The notes under the pieces: generated by a model | The model's database searches: none | Told to the model about the DNA's origin: nothing | Seen by the model: only the letters and a program-made list of their open reading frames with translations | Source: Brevipalpus yothersi | Lineage: Eukaryota > Arthropoda > Arachnida > Trombidiformes > Tenuipalpidae | Length of the DNA stretch: 64,000 bases | Assembly: GCA_003956705.1 (NCBI GenBank) | Contig: QZCP01000147.1 | Span: forward strand, 35,359-99,358 | Direction of reading: 5' to 3' | Program-made: the position numbers and the translations under genes | Part shown: positions 36,491-48,300 of the stretch, piece after piece | Layout: each line of letters begins with the position of its first letter | How positions within the stretch are numbered: position 1 is the stretch's first letter

Positions 36491-37142
36491 CTGAAGATTG
36501 ATTCTGTTCACTATTTTCTTGCCCACTCTCGGGTCCATCAGGTAATGATTTCAAGTGAGCAACTATAGCTTTAATAGCACCTAGAACAATGTTTGGCTCA
36601 ATATTCTCGTCACCACCAAAGTCAAGATATGCGAGCCCTGCATCCTCAGCTTGGTGAAGACCCCTTGAATTTTCCCTGATATTATTCGTGGCACAATAAT
36701 TGTGATCATTTCGATCCTTTTGAGGCTTTGAAATTATTTTCGAGGAAATTTGATGGACAGCTCTTGGACCATGTACTGTAAAATCACTACAGTCTACGGT
36801 GATTCACGCTGCTCTGTTGAAATTGTTTTCCAACAAACAGTCAAATCCGTTCGTTTTCGCTACTAGCAATTTCACCCAAATTGGCTTGTTGATGGCGGCA
36901 ATCTTCACTTGGGCTCTAACTTGGCCTAGTATTGGCAGTTTCTCAACACTCACAGCTCTAATTTTCCCTCCGTTATATGGCATTAGGCTCATTCCTACTG
37001 GAACTAGTTCTGGTGAAATGATTGAAACTGATGACCCAGTATCAATTAGACACTGTACTTGTTTTCCATTTATGAAGCCATCAACGATTATCAGAGTCTC
37101 AGCCACTGTTTCTCCTTCGGATAATGATCCGACATTATGGGC
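36491..37142 (-). pseudogene. Aspartic protease of the decayed gypsy element
   Basis: It contains CLIDTGSSVSII, the retropepsin active site D-T-G, near 37050. It is in the same frame as gag but separated from it by TGA at 37143-37145. A second in-frame TGA follows at about 36780, after NFNRAA, where the reading would otherwise continue. Confidence 0.75.
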
Positions 37143-38156
37143 TCAATTCGCTAGAATGTCAGTACTTAGTCTTTGTCTTTGTGTGGTTGCTTGTTGGCGG
37201 TAACCAATATTTGGATCAAAATAGTGAGACTGAGCAACTTGTTGATTGTTGGTACGATAATTTGAGGTTGATGGGTTTGGGTGGCCATTTCTCATCCTTG
37301 GCCCATTCATATCGAACCTCCTATTCGTTAGGTTTGAAGGAAGACGATTGTTTCCACCGATAGTCATATTGCAGTCTCTAGCGAAGTGACCAAAGCGATG
37401 GCAGCGATAACATTCGATCTGTTGATTTGGTCTATTATCTCTCGTAGTATTCATGATTCTTCGATTGTTTCGATTATTATCACTAATACTCAGCGTTTGT
37501 TGTAGCTCGTTGATCTTATTCAACAGCTCTGATATTGAGGTTTCACCTTTCTTACTGCTCTGGATTCCCCTCTCAATTCTCTTTGCATGCTCAAGGAATG
37601 TAGGAATTGTTTTTGGCTCGAAGTTGTAGAGAGATGATTTGATCTCTGGTCTGAGACCTTCAAACAAATGCTGAATGATTTCTGTTTCACTCATGTTGGG
37701 ATTGACTCGTGAACATAAGTATCTTTTCTCATAGACATATGTACTCCCAGGCTCGTCAAATTTTTGTACATAACTTCGTAATTGTTCTCTCAGGTGATTC
37801 TCATAATAAGAGGGAAAGAAAGCTGCTTCCAATTCTTCTTTGAATTTCTCCCATGTATAATCATTCGAACCAATTTTCTTCTGTACTTCTAATACAAACC
37901 ACCTATGGGCAGTATCGACTAAGAATAGAGAAACTTTCTGAAGTCTATCTCTATCGCTCCATCCGCAAGAGTTGGCTAGAAGTTCAAATTGTTCTAGGAA
38001 GTTAATAACTTTCTGTGGAGTTGAACCGTCAAAGGGTTCCAACTTAGGAGCTCGTGGTGAAAAGGTATTGCTCAATACAAGATCTCTCATCATTTCTCTT
38101 ATCTCGCTTCTTGATACAATATTTAAATCATCGCCAGAGAGCTCTGACGTCTCCAT
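37143..38156 (-). CDS. Gag of the decayed gypsy element
   Basis: From ATG 38156, 337 residues. It has a capsid-like helical region (LEPFDGSTPQKVINFLEQF; RWFVLEVQKKIG) and one CCHC zinc knuckle, CYRCHRFGHFARDC, for RNA packaging. It ends at a TGA that lies in the same frame as the protease. The frame itself is intact. Confidence 0.85.
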   Translation of the reverse strand: METSELSGDDLNIVSRSEIREMMRDLVLSNTFSPRAPKLEPFDGSTPQKVINFLEQFELLANSCGWSDRDRLQKVSLFLVDTAHRWFVLEVQKKIGSNDYTWEKFKEELEAAFFPSYYENHLREQLRSYVQKFDEPGSTYVYEKRYLCSRVNPNMSETEIIQHLFEGLRPEIKSSLYNFEPKTIPTFLEHAKRIERGIQSSKKGETSISELLNKINELQQTLSISDNNRNNRRIMNTTRDNRPNQQIECYRCHRFGHFARDCNMTIGGNNRLPSNLTNRRFDMNGPRMRNGHPNPSTSNYRTNNQQVAQSHYFDPNIGYRQQATTQRQRLSTDILAN

Positions 38157-39015
38157 TCCGTTTCTTTTTAATCAGATATTAGATCTCCTATCTGGTATCT
38201 CTTATCTTAAACCACGCCTACTCTTTGTTCTAAATTTTCTTGGTATTGCACGTAATTATTTGGGTTCGATTTTTACTTATTAATAGTCATCAACATCGAT
38301 TGCTTTTGACTCTTTTACCCTTAACTATAGTGCCGCTCACTACTTACTGAACTATATTCGGTTGGATTATGGATACGTCGCTTTTAACCCACTATACCTC
38401 AATATTATCGCCATTCCCATTGTCACCCTTTGTTTTTGTCTTTTAATTAGCACAGTTTTTTTATTGGCACAGTCTCTTGATTAACACAGTCTTGAAAATG
38501 TCACTGTCTTAACTTTGGTCAACACAAATGTCTTTCACCGTCCACACCCGTCACAAGTCTTTTTATCACCACCGGCTTTTCTTTCTTTCACCACCACAAT
38601 CTTTATTCAATACCACAGTCACTTTCCACCACTACAGTTCTTTTTTCACAATCTTAATTAAAAGAAATTTGTATTATATGAATCAAATTTCATTTGATTC
38701 TTCTGAAATCTCAAACACCGATCTCTTACTGAACAAAGAAAAACCAACTACCAACGTCTTTCACTGGTTTTCTAGCCACGCACTCTCCACTCTATCATAG
38801 GCCTCCCGAGTTCACCAACATCAGAAAGATCTCGGTGGAACCTCCATATGTGATACCAATGATGAGAGAGATACAAAAAAACAAGTTTAATGTTAGAGCA
38901 CCGCTGTTAGACTGTGTCTATCTTCCTGACTGCGCGCACTTATATACACTTTTTAAGTGTGATTTGAGGACAAAATTCTAAAAATGCAGAGCCATAAAGA
39001 GGTTCACTTAATTCT
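38157..39015 (-). other. Leader and partial 5' LTR of the decayed gypsy element
   Basis: 38157-38855 is a T/C-rich leader without genes. On the minus strand an LTR-like end …CATCA is followed at 38859 by TTGGTATCACATATGG, a plausible tRNA primer-binding site. A TATA box (GTATATAAGTGCGCGC) sits near 38930-38948 and fits an LTR promoter. The outer LTR border was not resolved; host-family sequence resumes near 39020. Confidence 0.45.
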
Positions 39016-39019
39016 GTGA

Positions 39020-40610
39020 TTTATGATGGTGTATCTTTAGGTGACCTCATTCCTTCAGGCCTTCACAATATTCAGCAATCTTACCACGGCATTTCCATAA
39101 AAGACCCTCTTAGAGCTCAGGTGGTAAATTTTTATGACAGACGAATTTGAATCGATCTCAAAGCTATCAGGATGTTTTTGAGGAGAGAAAATTTAATGAA
39201 ACACCCCAATCAACTATAATCTGTTCCTAGATTTCAAATACATGTTCGCAATCCTGAAAAAATATCCAAAGCTGAAAGGATTGGACCTCTCCTTACGATA
39301 TTCCATCGTGGATGATTTAACCCTCGAGATTATTGGTTGGTTCCTTTCAATAACAATCGTATAGCAATGAAATTGATACATGTACTTTCCATCCATTGTA
39401 GGTAAATGTTGTCCAATGATCGAGCAATAATACATTCATATCGGATATGGAATTTCTATTAAAGGTTTCGTTAAGCGCTGTCCAAAATTCAAGGTAATTC
39501 CCAATTGTTCCTCTTTACTTTTGCTTAAAATTCTTTTGCAGATCCTGCATCTATCTGGTGATAAACACAGTGTCATAAATGACGACATTTCCAAATTTCT
39601 CAAAATTGTTCCCAATTTGGAAGCTTTAAGTTTTTACGGATTGGGATTATAAGGACACACTATCGGAAAATGCTTCGACTATTTTACTAAACTGGAGAAA
39701 TTGGAAATTCTGAAGTATGGAGAGGTGAGTAAAAAAAATTCAACTCCATTGATTGACATGATCAATTTTTCATCAGGTCACGGATAATAGTAAAACTAAA
39801 CTCGCTCAAAACTGTGGCTCCTCTCTGAAAACACTGATAGTTGGACCGATTTCATACAAAGCACTCTCAGTGATATGGGAATTCTTCCCAAACTTGCATA
39901 CTCTTCAACTTCAAGATATTGATAAAGGTGAGCAATTCTCCGTACATAAGGAACGTTATCTGAAAGGCCCTTCTCAGTCGATATCTCTAGAGTTTTTGGA
40001 ATCTCACCAAAGTTCGAGAATCTTCAAAGCCTCTATATCCATCCGAGTAATCGTATCAAGGATAAAGATTTCACCAATTTCATCAGATCAATGAAGGATC
40101 TCAGGAGCCTTTCCCTCCCTGGTAGCGACTGTTTGACTGATATGGGAGCTTTTACAGCTCCAGATTTCTGCGAGAACCTGGAACATCTTGATATTTCTCA
40201 ATCCAAGGTTGATTAAAGCTCTCCCCTGTTTTGATTAGATGACCAATCTCTGATTTCTGCTTCTAGATTTCGGACCGAACCCTTGATTCTCTTTCTCGTC
40301 TCAAATTCCTCAAGCGTCTATCAATCATGGGAACTGAGGTGACCGATGATGGTCTAAGGAAAATCTTCACAAATTGTTCGAATCTTCGTTCCGCGGATTT
40401 AACTTACTGTGACAAATGCACATTGGAAACCTTGCTTACCGCTACTGAATTCGGAAAATCCGTATACTTCTAAATGATCGACTCCTAATCTCCAATCATG
40501 AGGGATCTGTATGGATCAAGTCGATAACAGTTACAGATGATATCCATGAAATAGCATTTGAACATGGTTTCATACTGAAACAAGAAGATCATGCAAATGC
40601 TGAAAATGAA
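39020..40610 (+). pseudogene. Plus-strand RRM-F-box-LRR pseudogene, 5' end lost
   Basis: It follows the first gene of the window (84-2535) exon by exon from its exon 5 onward. The RRM and F-box exons are absent, probably lost at the retroelement border. Stops include CAATAA near 39427 and an in-frame TAA near 39650 where the sister has TTATTC. The last exon near 40268-40610 is still recognisable (DSLSRLKFLKRLSI, then EVTDDGL). Confidence 0.7.
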
Positions 40611-42660
40611 TGACCGAGCGAAGATTGAGTTTCTTTATTTATTGGCTTCAGCTTGTCTATTGGATGAAATGAAGCTAATTATCCTTGCTAATCGAGATTA
40701 TGTTCAATTCATTCTCATTCTAGTACCGAAGTAGTGTATTCCCGAGTGAAATAAGCTATTGAAAATAAGCCCACAAGCTTCAGGTCAAAAATCTAGTCTT
40801 TGTTGAGGTCTCCGATAATCTCGCCGATATCAATAATATTAATATTAATATGATGTTATTTTGTGAATCTCAAATGCCAGATATTGCTTTTGGTTATGAC
40901 GGGCTTTGGGTCAAAGCTGTTTATTTTCAACTTTTTAGTTTCTCACGTGGCTATAGCTAGATGGTTGGGTGATTGTAGTGGAAATTTTGTTTCATAACTG
41001 ATTTCAGGAGGAATCATTAGAGAGCCACTCATTGTAAAACGAGAGCCTGATTTTGTTTAGCTTCAAAACTTGAATGACGAAACTATCCGAATAATTTTTA
41101 AATATTCAAATGTTTGGGTCGGTTATCCTCCTATAAATTGGGTAAGCGTATGTTATTCTTAATACCGATGAGAAATTCTTAGAAATTTTTCTGTAGTTTG
41201 GATGAGTTGAAATACCATCACCTAAGATATTGAAAAATCCAGCGCAACATTATAGTTATGATCACCGAGAAACAAGGGGATTTCATTTGGAGCCTTTTTC
41301 GTCTGATTTCTTACACTCCACCAACTTTGAAAGCTGAAAACTAACATAATACTCGAATCAATCCGTATTCACAAATTCTGACAAGCATTAATTCGGAATC
41401 TTGAAGAAAGGTCCACAGCAAAGAGAATTGGAAGTCATTATATCAGCTCCTGTCGTAGATTAATTGCCAGCCCAGATTATCCGTGAGTCTCTCTAATGAT
41501 TGATAATCTTGGAAGTACAGACTACCGTGATTCAAACAGTATATCCTGGACTGCAATTGGATTCTTCTACACGAATTAGTCCGATCTATTTCATAGTCTG
41601 AACAATAAACTTGATGTTATATCATGGATGATTTCTCAATCGAAATCGACTCTGGTTATAGAATCTAAAATCGTTCCCAATGAACGTTCGAAATATTTAG
41701 AATGAAGTGGCCAAAACCGTTTCCCTCTGCATGAAGAGTCCTCTTTCAATTGATTGTTCTCTTAAGACCGAGTGATTGATATGGCAATATGGATTAACTT
41801 TGTATCTCTGGTAGGAGTTCTATGGAAAATCTCTCTATGAGCCTCTTCAAATTCCAAGCTTCAGAATGGGATTTGACAGACATTGGCTGATAACTTGAGA
41901 CTTGAGCTGTGGCTTAGAAGCCTCTAGGTGATGGGTCGATGGACATTACAAATCTTTAGCAATTTCCACCAAATGAAGTTTCGTTTGGACAGTTGAGAGT
42001 TCCACCCTGAGTTATTATCACACCTCCCCAAAATCGAAGTTTTGTTGTATTTGAACTAACCCTTCCGTGTTTCTTGTATTCTATCTCTGACAGAGTAAAA
42101 TTTTCCAGCAGACTCAAAATTTGAATGTTGATGGATATAATGACACATGATAGAGGAAATTGTCAATTAAAGTTGTGATTTCTATCTGCTCCACAACTCT
42201 ATTATCGGCACAGAGAAATGAGAAAATTGGGCTTGAAGCTGCTGAAATATCTTCCTACAGATTAAAATAAATAAACTAAAACAATTAAAAGCTTACAACC
42301 TCGCTTACATGTTCAAGCTTGTTGACTCAACTTTATCGTAGCAAAACATTGAACATCAAAACAATGAATTCATGATGGTGTTCCGTCAGGAATATTCAAT
42401 ACTAATCCATGAATCAAATCACTCTATCGATAAGCAAAGAGTTCGAACGAAATTGGGAGATTCTGGTAAGGGAAAGATCAGATAAAATCAGGAGTTCTTC
42501 AGCAATCATGATTGGTTCACAACTCTTAAGTCTAACTGATGATAAAGGGCCCTAGATTCGATCTCAATCGCAAGGACAAGTGATTTCAACTGATTCAATC
42601 TATATAACAGAGCTTTTAAAGTGAGCCTTTATCAATTATTTATCTTCAGAATGAGTGTCT
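40611..42660. other. Decayed 3' flank, duplicated elsewhere
   Basis: About 40990-42060 matches 2930-4040, including the damaged F-box relic at about 41040-41150. About 41560-42060 also matches 12460-12960, and 42360-42640 matches 13290-13545. No intact gene. Confidence 0.5.
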
Positions 42661-42664
42661 GAGT

Positions 42665-44719
42665 CTGTTACATCGGTATTAAGCTCACAATTGTCAGTTT
42701 CAGTTTGAGTATTAACTCACGAACTTCATCTAGATCTTTCAAAGCATTGATTTTAACACACTCTGAACGGAAACCAATTGCGAGTCTATGATTGAGAGTT
42801 TTCTCGTACTTGAGTTCAAAAGCAACTGAAAAAATTTCGGGTGTTACTTTTTTACACCCATCAACATCAAGGAAATCGAGATTCGAGCTGACTGCTAGAA
42901 ATCTTCTTAAGCCATCATTGGTCACTTTACTTCCCTTGATTGATAGACGTTTGAGGAGCTTGAGACGAGAAAGAGAATCAAGACTTTGGTTCGAAATCTG
43001 GAAGTAGAAATTAGAGAATGATCATTTGAGGAAAATGAGGGAAATTTTCTGACAACCTTAGAATATGAAATGTCAAGACATTCTAGGTTCTTGCAGAAAT
43101 CTGGTATTCTGGACACTCCGATATCAGTCAAATGGTCGCAACCATGGAGATTCAGATCTTTGAGTTCCTTGTGGGATCCAATAAAATTGATGAAATCCAT
43201 ATCATTGATATAGTTATAAGGATAGATACAGAGGTTCTGAAGATTCTTCAACTTTGGTAAGGCTCCAAAATCTCTAGAGAAGAAATCTGAGAAGGACCTT
43301 TTAAATTAAATGTGATGTGTCTAGGAGAACCCACCTTCAACTGCATGGGAGTCTCCAAGGTTAAGTTCAATGGTGTGTAAGTTTGGAAAAGATTTCCAGA
43401 CAATTGAGAGTGTATTCCGTGATATCGATCCAATTCTCAGATCTTTGAGAGATGATCCACAGTTCTTAGCAAGTTGAGTTATTCTTTCACCAATCATCTG
43501 AGAATGAATTGATTTAAATTATTAGTGAATCGAGGTAAAAATTTCTCCACCCACCCTTCTTAATTCAATACCCATCACTTCCAGTCCAGGAGACAAGTAT
43601 TCGAAACATTCTCCAGTAATGTTTTCCTGATTGCGTAGATCCAAATGCTCCAAGTTTCGAGATTTTCTGAGAAATTCACTGAGATCTCTATCCCTTAAGT
43701 TGCGACATCCAGAAAGATCCAAGACCTGAAAATTTTTCAAAGAGAATTCTCGGAAGCGATGAGAAAAAAAGTGATCGAGAATTACCTTCAACTCTGAAAG
43801 GAGGTCAGCAAAATTTTTGAGTGACATTATGTATCCGGATAGGTATAAATCCTCGATTTTTGGGCAACACTGACCTAAAATGAGGAAAAAACGTCATGAT
43901 TCTGATCTAATTACAGGTATATCGAGGCTTCTGTGAGCAAGTCCAATTTAGTCTCAATTCCAAATATACTGTTTGACCCACGAAAAGACTCTATTTCAAG
44001 GATGATCAATAATTTAAGGGACTAACGAATAATCTCTATTGTTAATTCATCCATGATGGAAGTTGATAGGTAGCATCTCAAACGTTTGAGCTTTGGATAT
44101 TTTTTCAAGGTCGCGAATACATATTCGTTGAGATCTGAAAATAAATAGGAATTAAATGAGGCTTCTCTTGGGATTTTCAGTAATTCATGTTCGTGTTTGT
44201 AGGGGATCAAATCTGATGGAATCTGGTTCAATTACAACTTACCAGTGTTTCGTTTGCGAGGGCCACGTAAGCTAATAGAGAGCTTGAATCTTTCAATATC
44301 TTGAATGATAGTATTCCATTTCTTGCAAACTATGAGAGAAAAAATTTTAGTGTTTCTAATCAATGCAAACCATACCATGTGCTCACCCAATCTACAGGAA
44401 GCCCAATCAACCGGATTCAAATTGTCAAGAATGATTCGGAAAATTTCATCAGGTAGTTTGGTAATTTGAACAAAACCAGGCTCTCGTTCTTCATCAAGTG
44501 GCGCTTTTGTGACTTCATCGAAAATCAATTTTGATGTAAAATCTTGACATTTTTCCATCTGCTCAAATCCACTGTTGTCACGAGCTTGTATGAAGCTGCG
44601 AACTTTCGATCTCAAAGATTCTCGGGCTGGGTGAATCCTCAGTGTTCTATGAAGAGGATGATTTTAAAAACATTACTCCGCTTACATTTAGCAATTCACC
44701 GTTCAATTGGTTTTCCAGA
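42665..44719 (-). pseudogene. F-box and LRR half of a gene split by a retrotransposon
   Basis: Exons follow the copy at 13551-16093 closely: F-box near 44615-44390 (VQITKLPDEIFRIILDNL, WASCRLG), then VCKKWNTIIQDIERF, and LRR exons down to about 42665. The gene's RRM exons lie 13.8 kb away at 58538-58994, beyond the inserted element. Before insertion the two parts joined at CAGA (44716-44719 = 58538-58541). The reading frames that remain look intact apart from a shortened acidic tail (ends VSLIPM against the usual DSxSSEDE), so the insertion seems recent. Confidence 0.8.
44716..44719. repeat. Target-site duplication CAGA, left
   Basis: Identical to 58538-58541. A 4-bp duplication is usual for Ty3/gypsy-type integrases. 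Confidence 0.85.
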
Positions 44720-45264
44720 TGTTGCAGAATGTACTAACTCAAAGAAATAGATTCGCGACTCTACAGCTCTGAGAGCTAGTAACTCCTCTTTGATAACCTA
44801 CCAGGGCCACCGGCGGCTATCAGGCGAACGGACCTAGGGGCTGAGACAGGCACTGAGTGCTAGAAACACTACACAAATCACTGAGTGATCACAAAAGAGT
44901 TTATTTAAGGGTATACAAAATGATGAAACTTGCCATACAATCGGGCAGAGTTTCAGGTTAACTAAATTAGAGGGAAACTGGTGTGTGTCGATATGAAGAT
45001 CGACTGGTCTTTATATAGCGACCGGAGAGGGAGAGAAGGACAGAGATTAAGGAAGCTGAGGCCACTCATTGGCCGAAGACAATTTCTCACGAAGAGAGAA
45101 GTGCCAGAGGCACAAGAGCAAGTGACCGTTGAGAATCAAGTAGATTCAAATGAATACAAAAAGGGGAGACAAAAGAGAGCATATAAATGAATATAAATGA
45201 TTAAATAAATGGAGAGAGCCAAGAAGCCGAAGCTTCATCAAGGGGGAACAGATTTCCGCTCACA
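44720..45264 (-). repeat. 3' LTR (545 bp)
   Basis: Matches 57993-58537 throughout. On the minus strand it starts TGTGAGCGGA and ends CTGCAACA. AATAAA at 44905-44900 is a likely poly(A) signal for the element's transcript. Confidence 0.92.
44900..44905 (-). terminator. Poly(A) signal in the 3' LTR
   Basis: Minus-strand AATAAA, about 105 bases downstream of the TATA box of the same LTR. This fits a short R region. Confidence 0.5.
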
Positions 45265-45276
45265 CACCCCCGCTCC
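45265..45276 (-). other. Polypurine tract
   Basis: Minus-strand GGAGCGGGGGTG directly abutting the 3' LTR, the expected primer for plus-strand DNA synthesis. Confidence 0.7.
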
Positions 45277-45333
45277 ATGATGAAGACACCTCCTTGATGA
45301 TGGAGAGGCTGGTGGCGAACGATGGACTAAGTC

Positions 45334-48300
45334 CTACTTAGGTAGTTTGGACTTTTTCTTTCCGGCGACAACTTTTGGTTTAGTTCTTTGGCGAACTGTT
45401 GGATTAGAAGGCATTACTGCTCCTGAGGAGCTGGCTGATGGCTGTGAGGCACTAGAGGCACTTGATTGTGGTCTAGAAGCTGGGGCCGATGATGGTTTCC
45501 GAGGCTTTGGTCGAGGAATGCTCGACTGAGAAACTAAGCCATACTCTTGATAGTCAGGAGGAATTGATGAACGAGATGAGGTTCGATGTGGGCCAGGTAC
45601 AGGAGGCTGGCCAGAGGCTGGAACACTTGCTGATCGAACTCGTTGAGAGAAGCTCGACTGTTGAGACAGGTTGAGTGGGGCATCTTGTTCACTTTGAGCA
45701 GATGGTGATGGAGCATGATGCTCAGAGTGTTGGATGCTGGAAGTAGACACTTCAGGTCCAGAGACTTGTTCTATCTCTGTACGAGGTCGACATGGATCAG
45801 GATCGCTGATCGATGTATCTTGATGATCGGTGGATAGAGCTTGCAGCTCAGAAACATGAGTATCTGGAGATCCAAGTATACTCGTTCCTATGGCTTTTAT
45901 ACGGGAGACAGGGATGCTGATTATCAACCGATTAGGTTGAGCTTGAGGGACATTGTCGTGGGCATCTGAGATGCCGAGTACATCACCCTGAGGAGGGTTA
46001 GCTTGAACATCTGAGATGCCAAGTGGTGATGCTTCAGAAGAATGCGAAAGATGAGAGCCGAGTACTTGAGTTGTTGATGGTTGGTGTTCCTGAGGATCAG
46101 GCAGGGTGGATGAGGGCTCAATGATTTGAGCGTCTTGCGGAATTGATATATTGGTCTGAGACCCGGAAACTACTGGTTCTTGTGAGCATAGGACCAAGTT
46201 TCCAAATTCAGGAACTTGAGAACAAACTTGAGGGTTATCATGAGGCTGAGTCTCAGTATTATCAACTGGTGGAGGAGTGATGGGAGAATAAGGTGGTCGT
46301 TCATCGACGGCAAGAGACTGAGTCTCACTTTCATGATCAGAATTTCCAGGGTGTTCATGTTCTTGTGACATGGCTTGAACATCGCTTAAGATTTCAGCTT
46401 CAAGCGAAGGATTTGACGGAGCTGGATCAACATTGCTGAGCAATGATGCAGCGGCTGAGAATGCGACTTCTTCAGTGGCTTCATTAATATGTTGCTCGAA
46501 TTGTTCACGAGAAATGTGGAGATTAGGATCAGGATTGAGATGCGAAAGTTCATGATAGGCAGTGGGAGAGGGAACAACTTTGGAGAAGTTCGGTGGAGGA
46601 GATTCTTGTCTTTCCTGTGCCTGAGGCACGACTTGTTGATCATCACGGAGGCTGAGGCTTTCAGCTTGCTGAACTTGAGCTTGATCAAAATCAGGTAAAG
46701 GTTGATCAACAGGCACAGGATGTACTTCTCGATGCTGAGCTTCGAGATGTTCACTCCAATCGATAGCTTGGATATTTCTTCCTGGTACGTACCAATCATC
46801 AGGGTTACGGACAGGAACTTCTCTAGCGATTCTCACAGGAATACGCATAACGGGATCAGAAGATGGAGATGGGTGATGAGTGATCCACTCATTAGGATCA
46901 CACATACCACGACCAAGATTCCACGTAGGGAAAGGTTCGATGACGCTGTAGACACAGGACTCAAGAAGGTTATCAGGCCACTGGTTCCCTCCTTGGAACA
47001 TAATAGCAAGAAGTTTGCAGACCCAAGTGTTTGGAGTCCACTCATAAACGGGCTTTTCGATAAGATCCTTGCAAAGGAAATAACATTTGATGGCTAACCG
47101 AGCAGTAAATGCTGGATTGTGATGGCGAGGAAAGGTAATACTTGCACGAGATAGGAGATGAATCATACAACGGAAGTTGAAACGATTTGGAGCAAAACGA
47201 GGTGAATAAAAATGATTCAAATCTACCAGTTTTGAGCGAATAACTCGTAGCTGATCATGAGTATAACCTAAGGTTAGCAATATTTGTTCGGTGTCGGTGG
47301 CAACAATTCTGCGAGCTGTTGCAAGATATTCGGTGACTTGCTTGATGACAACATTTGGAGTTGGAGCATATTGAATATGTCTCCATGTTAAACCATGAAA
47401 ACGAGTATTGATGTCTCGAATATACTTGGCAGGATGCCTGATGAAGGTTTCAAATACCACTTGACCATTGTTTCGGACAATGGCTACCCATACACTTCGT
47501 AAAGTGTCAACACGATCGTCTGGGTATCGAGTGAGAGCACATTCGGAGTGAATGGCGATAGTTGATTCATATGGAAAACGAAGATCTTGGTTATCTGCGA
47601 TAACCCGTTCAATCCACTCAGGAAATTCGGATGGTCTGTCCTGAGGACGATGTTGCCAACAATAAACTTTTTGACGAGTTTTTGGACAATCCGCAACAGT
47701 ACCATCACCGGTAGTGTTGAAGCGATAATTGATGTCAAGTCTTTCGGAAACTTGATGCATTTCGTGTACTTGATGAGGCTGGAGTTGAGATTCAATTTCA
47801 ACTCTTATATGGTGCTGAGGAGCAGGAATTCGTCGAACTTCTTGAGGGTCAAATGGACGTCGAGCACGGCATGATGCTTGTCTTGGTGTAGGTCGAGACT
47901 CAGGACTTGAAGTCCGAGAAGATGATGAAGATGCTGGAGCAGTAGATGCTGCTGCAGTGGGTGGTGGAGGAGGATTAGGCCAATTAGGATTCTCACGGCG
48001 GAGTTCAGTCACGGTAGGAGCTGGCTTAAATGGTGTAATATCAGGATGTTCGCCACGCATATGTGCGCGAACAGTTTGAGCCCATGCAGACGTGAAATCT
48101 GCTTCATTTTGAAACTTAAAACCAGGCGGATAACGTTCTGGAATAATAAAAGATGAAGATGTTGAAGCTACTGGAATTGTAGCAGATGAAGATGCTTGAG
48201 CCTGCGGCTCTCGGGATGGAACATTTTGTGAAGTACTGGTCGTAGCTAGTCTCTTCGGTGATGAATGAAAAGAGCTGAGCTGATTCTGAGAATCTTGAGA

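Larger units (their letters stand above)
28607..38855 (-). mobile_element. Decayed Ty3/gypsy retrotransposon, interrupted by a Spy transposon
   Basis: The minus-strand order is gag (38156-37143), protease (about 37140-36804), reverse transcriptase (36418-35651, continued at 30955), RNase H and integrase down to 28607. Damage seen: in-frame TGA between gag and protease, a second in-frame TGA after protease (36780s), frameshifts near 36490, 30148 and 29580, and the 4.7-kb insertion in RT. A 3' LTR was not found; the left side may have been lost when neighbouring elements inserted. Confidence 0.8.

Noticed and set aside
44981..45190. Small plus-strand frame present in both LTRs (also 58254-58463)
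   Set aside because: Antisense to the element and duplicated only because the LTRs are identical; no start context or homology.
46702..47097. Plus-strand open frames inside the giant retrotransposon
   Set aside because: They overlap the continuous minus-strand polyprotein and show no family resemblance; they are shadows.
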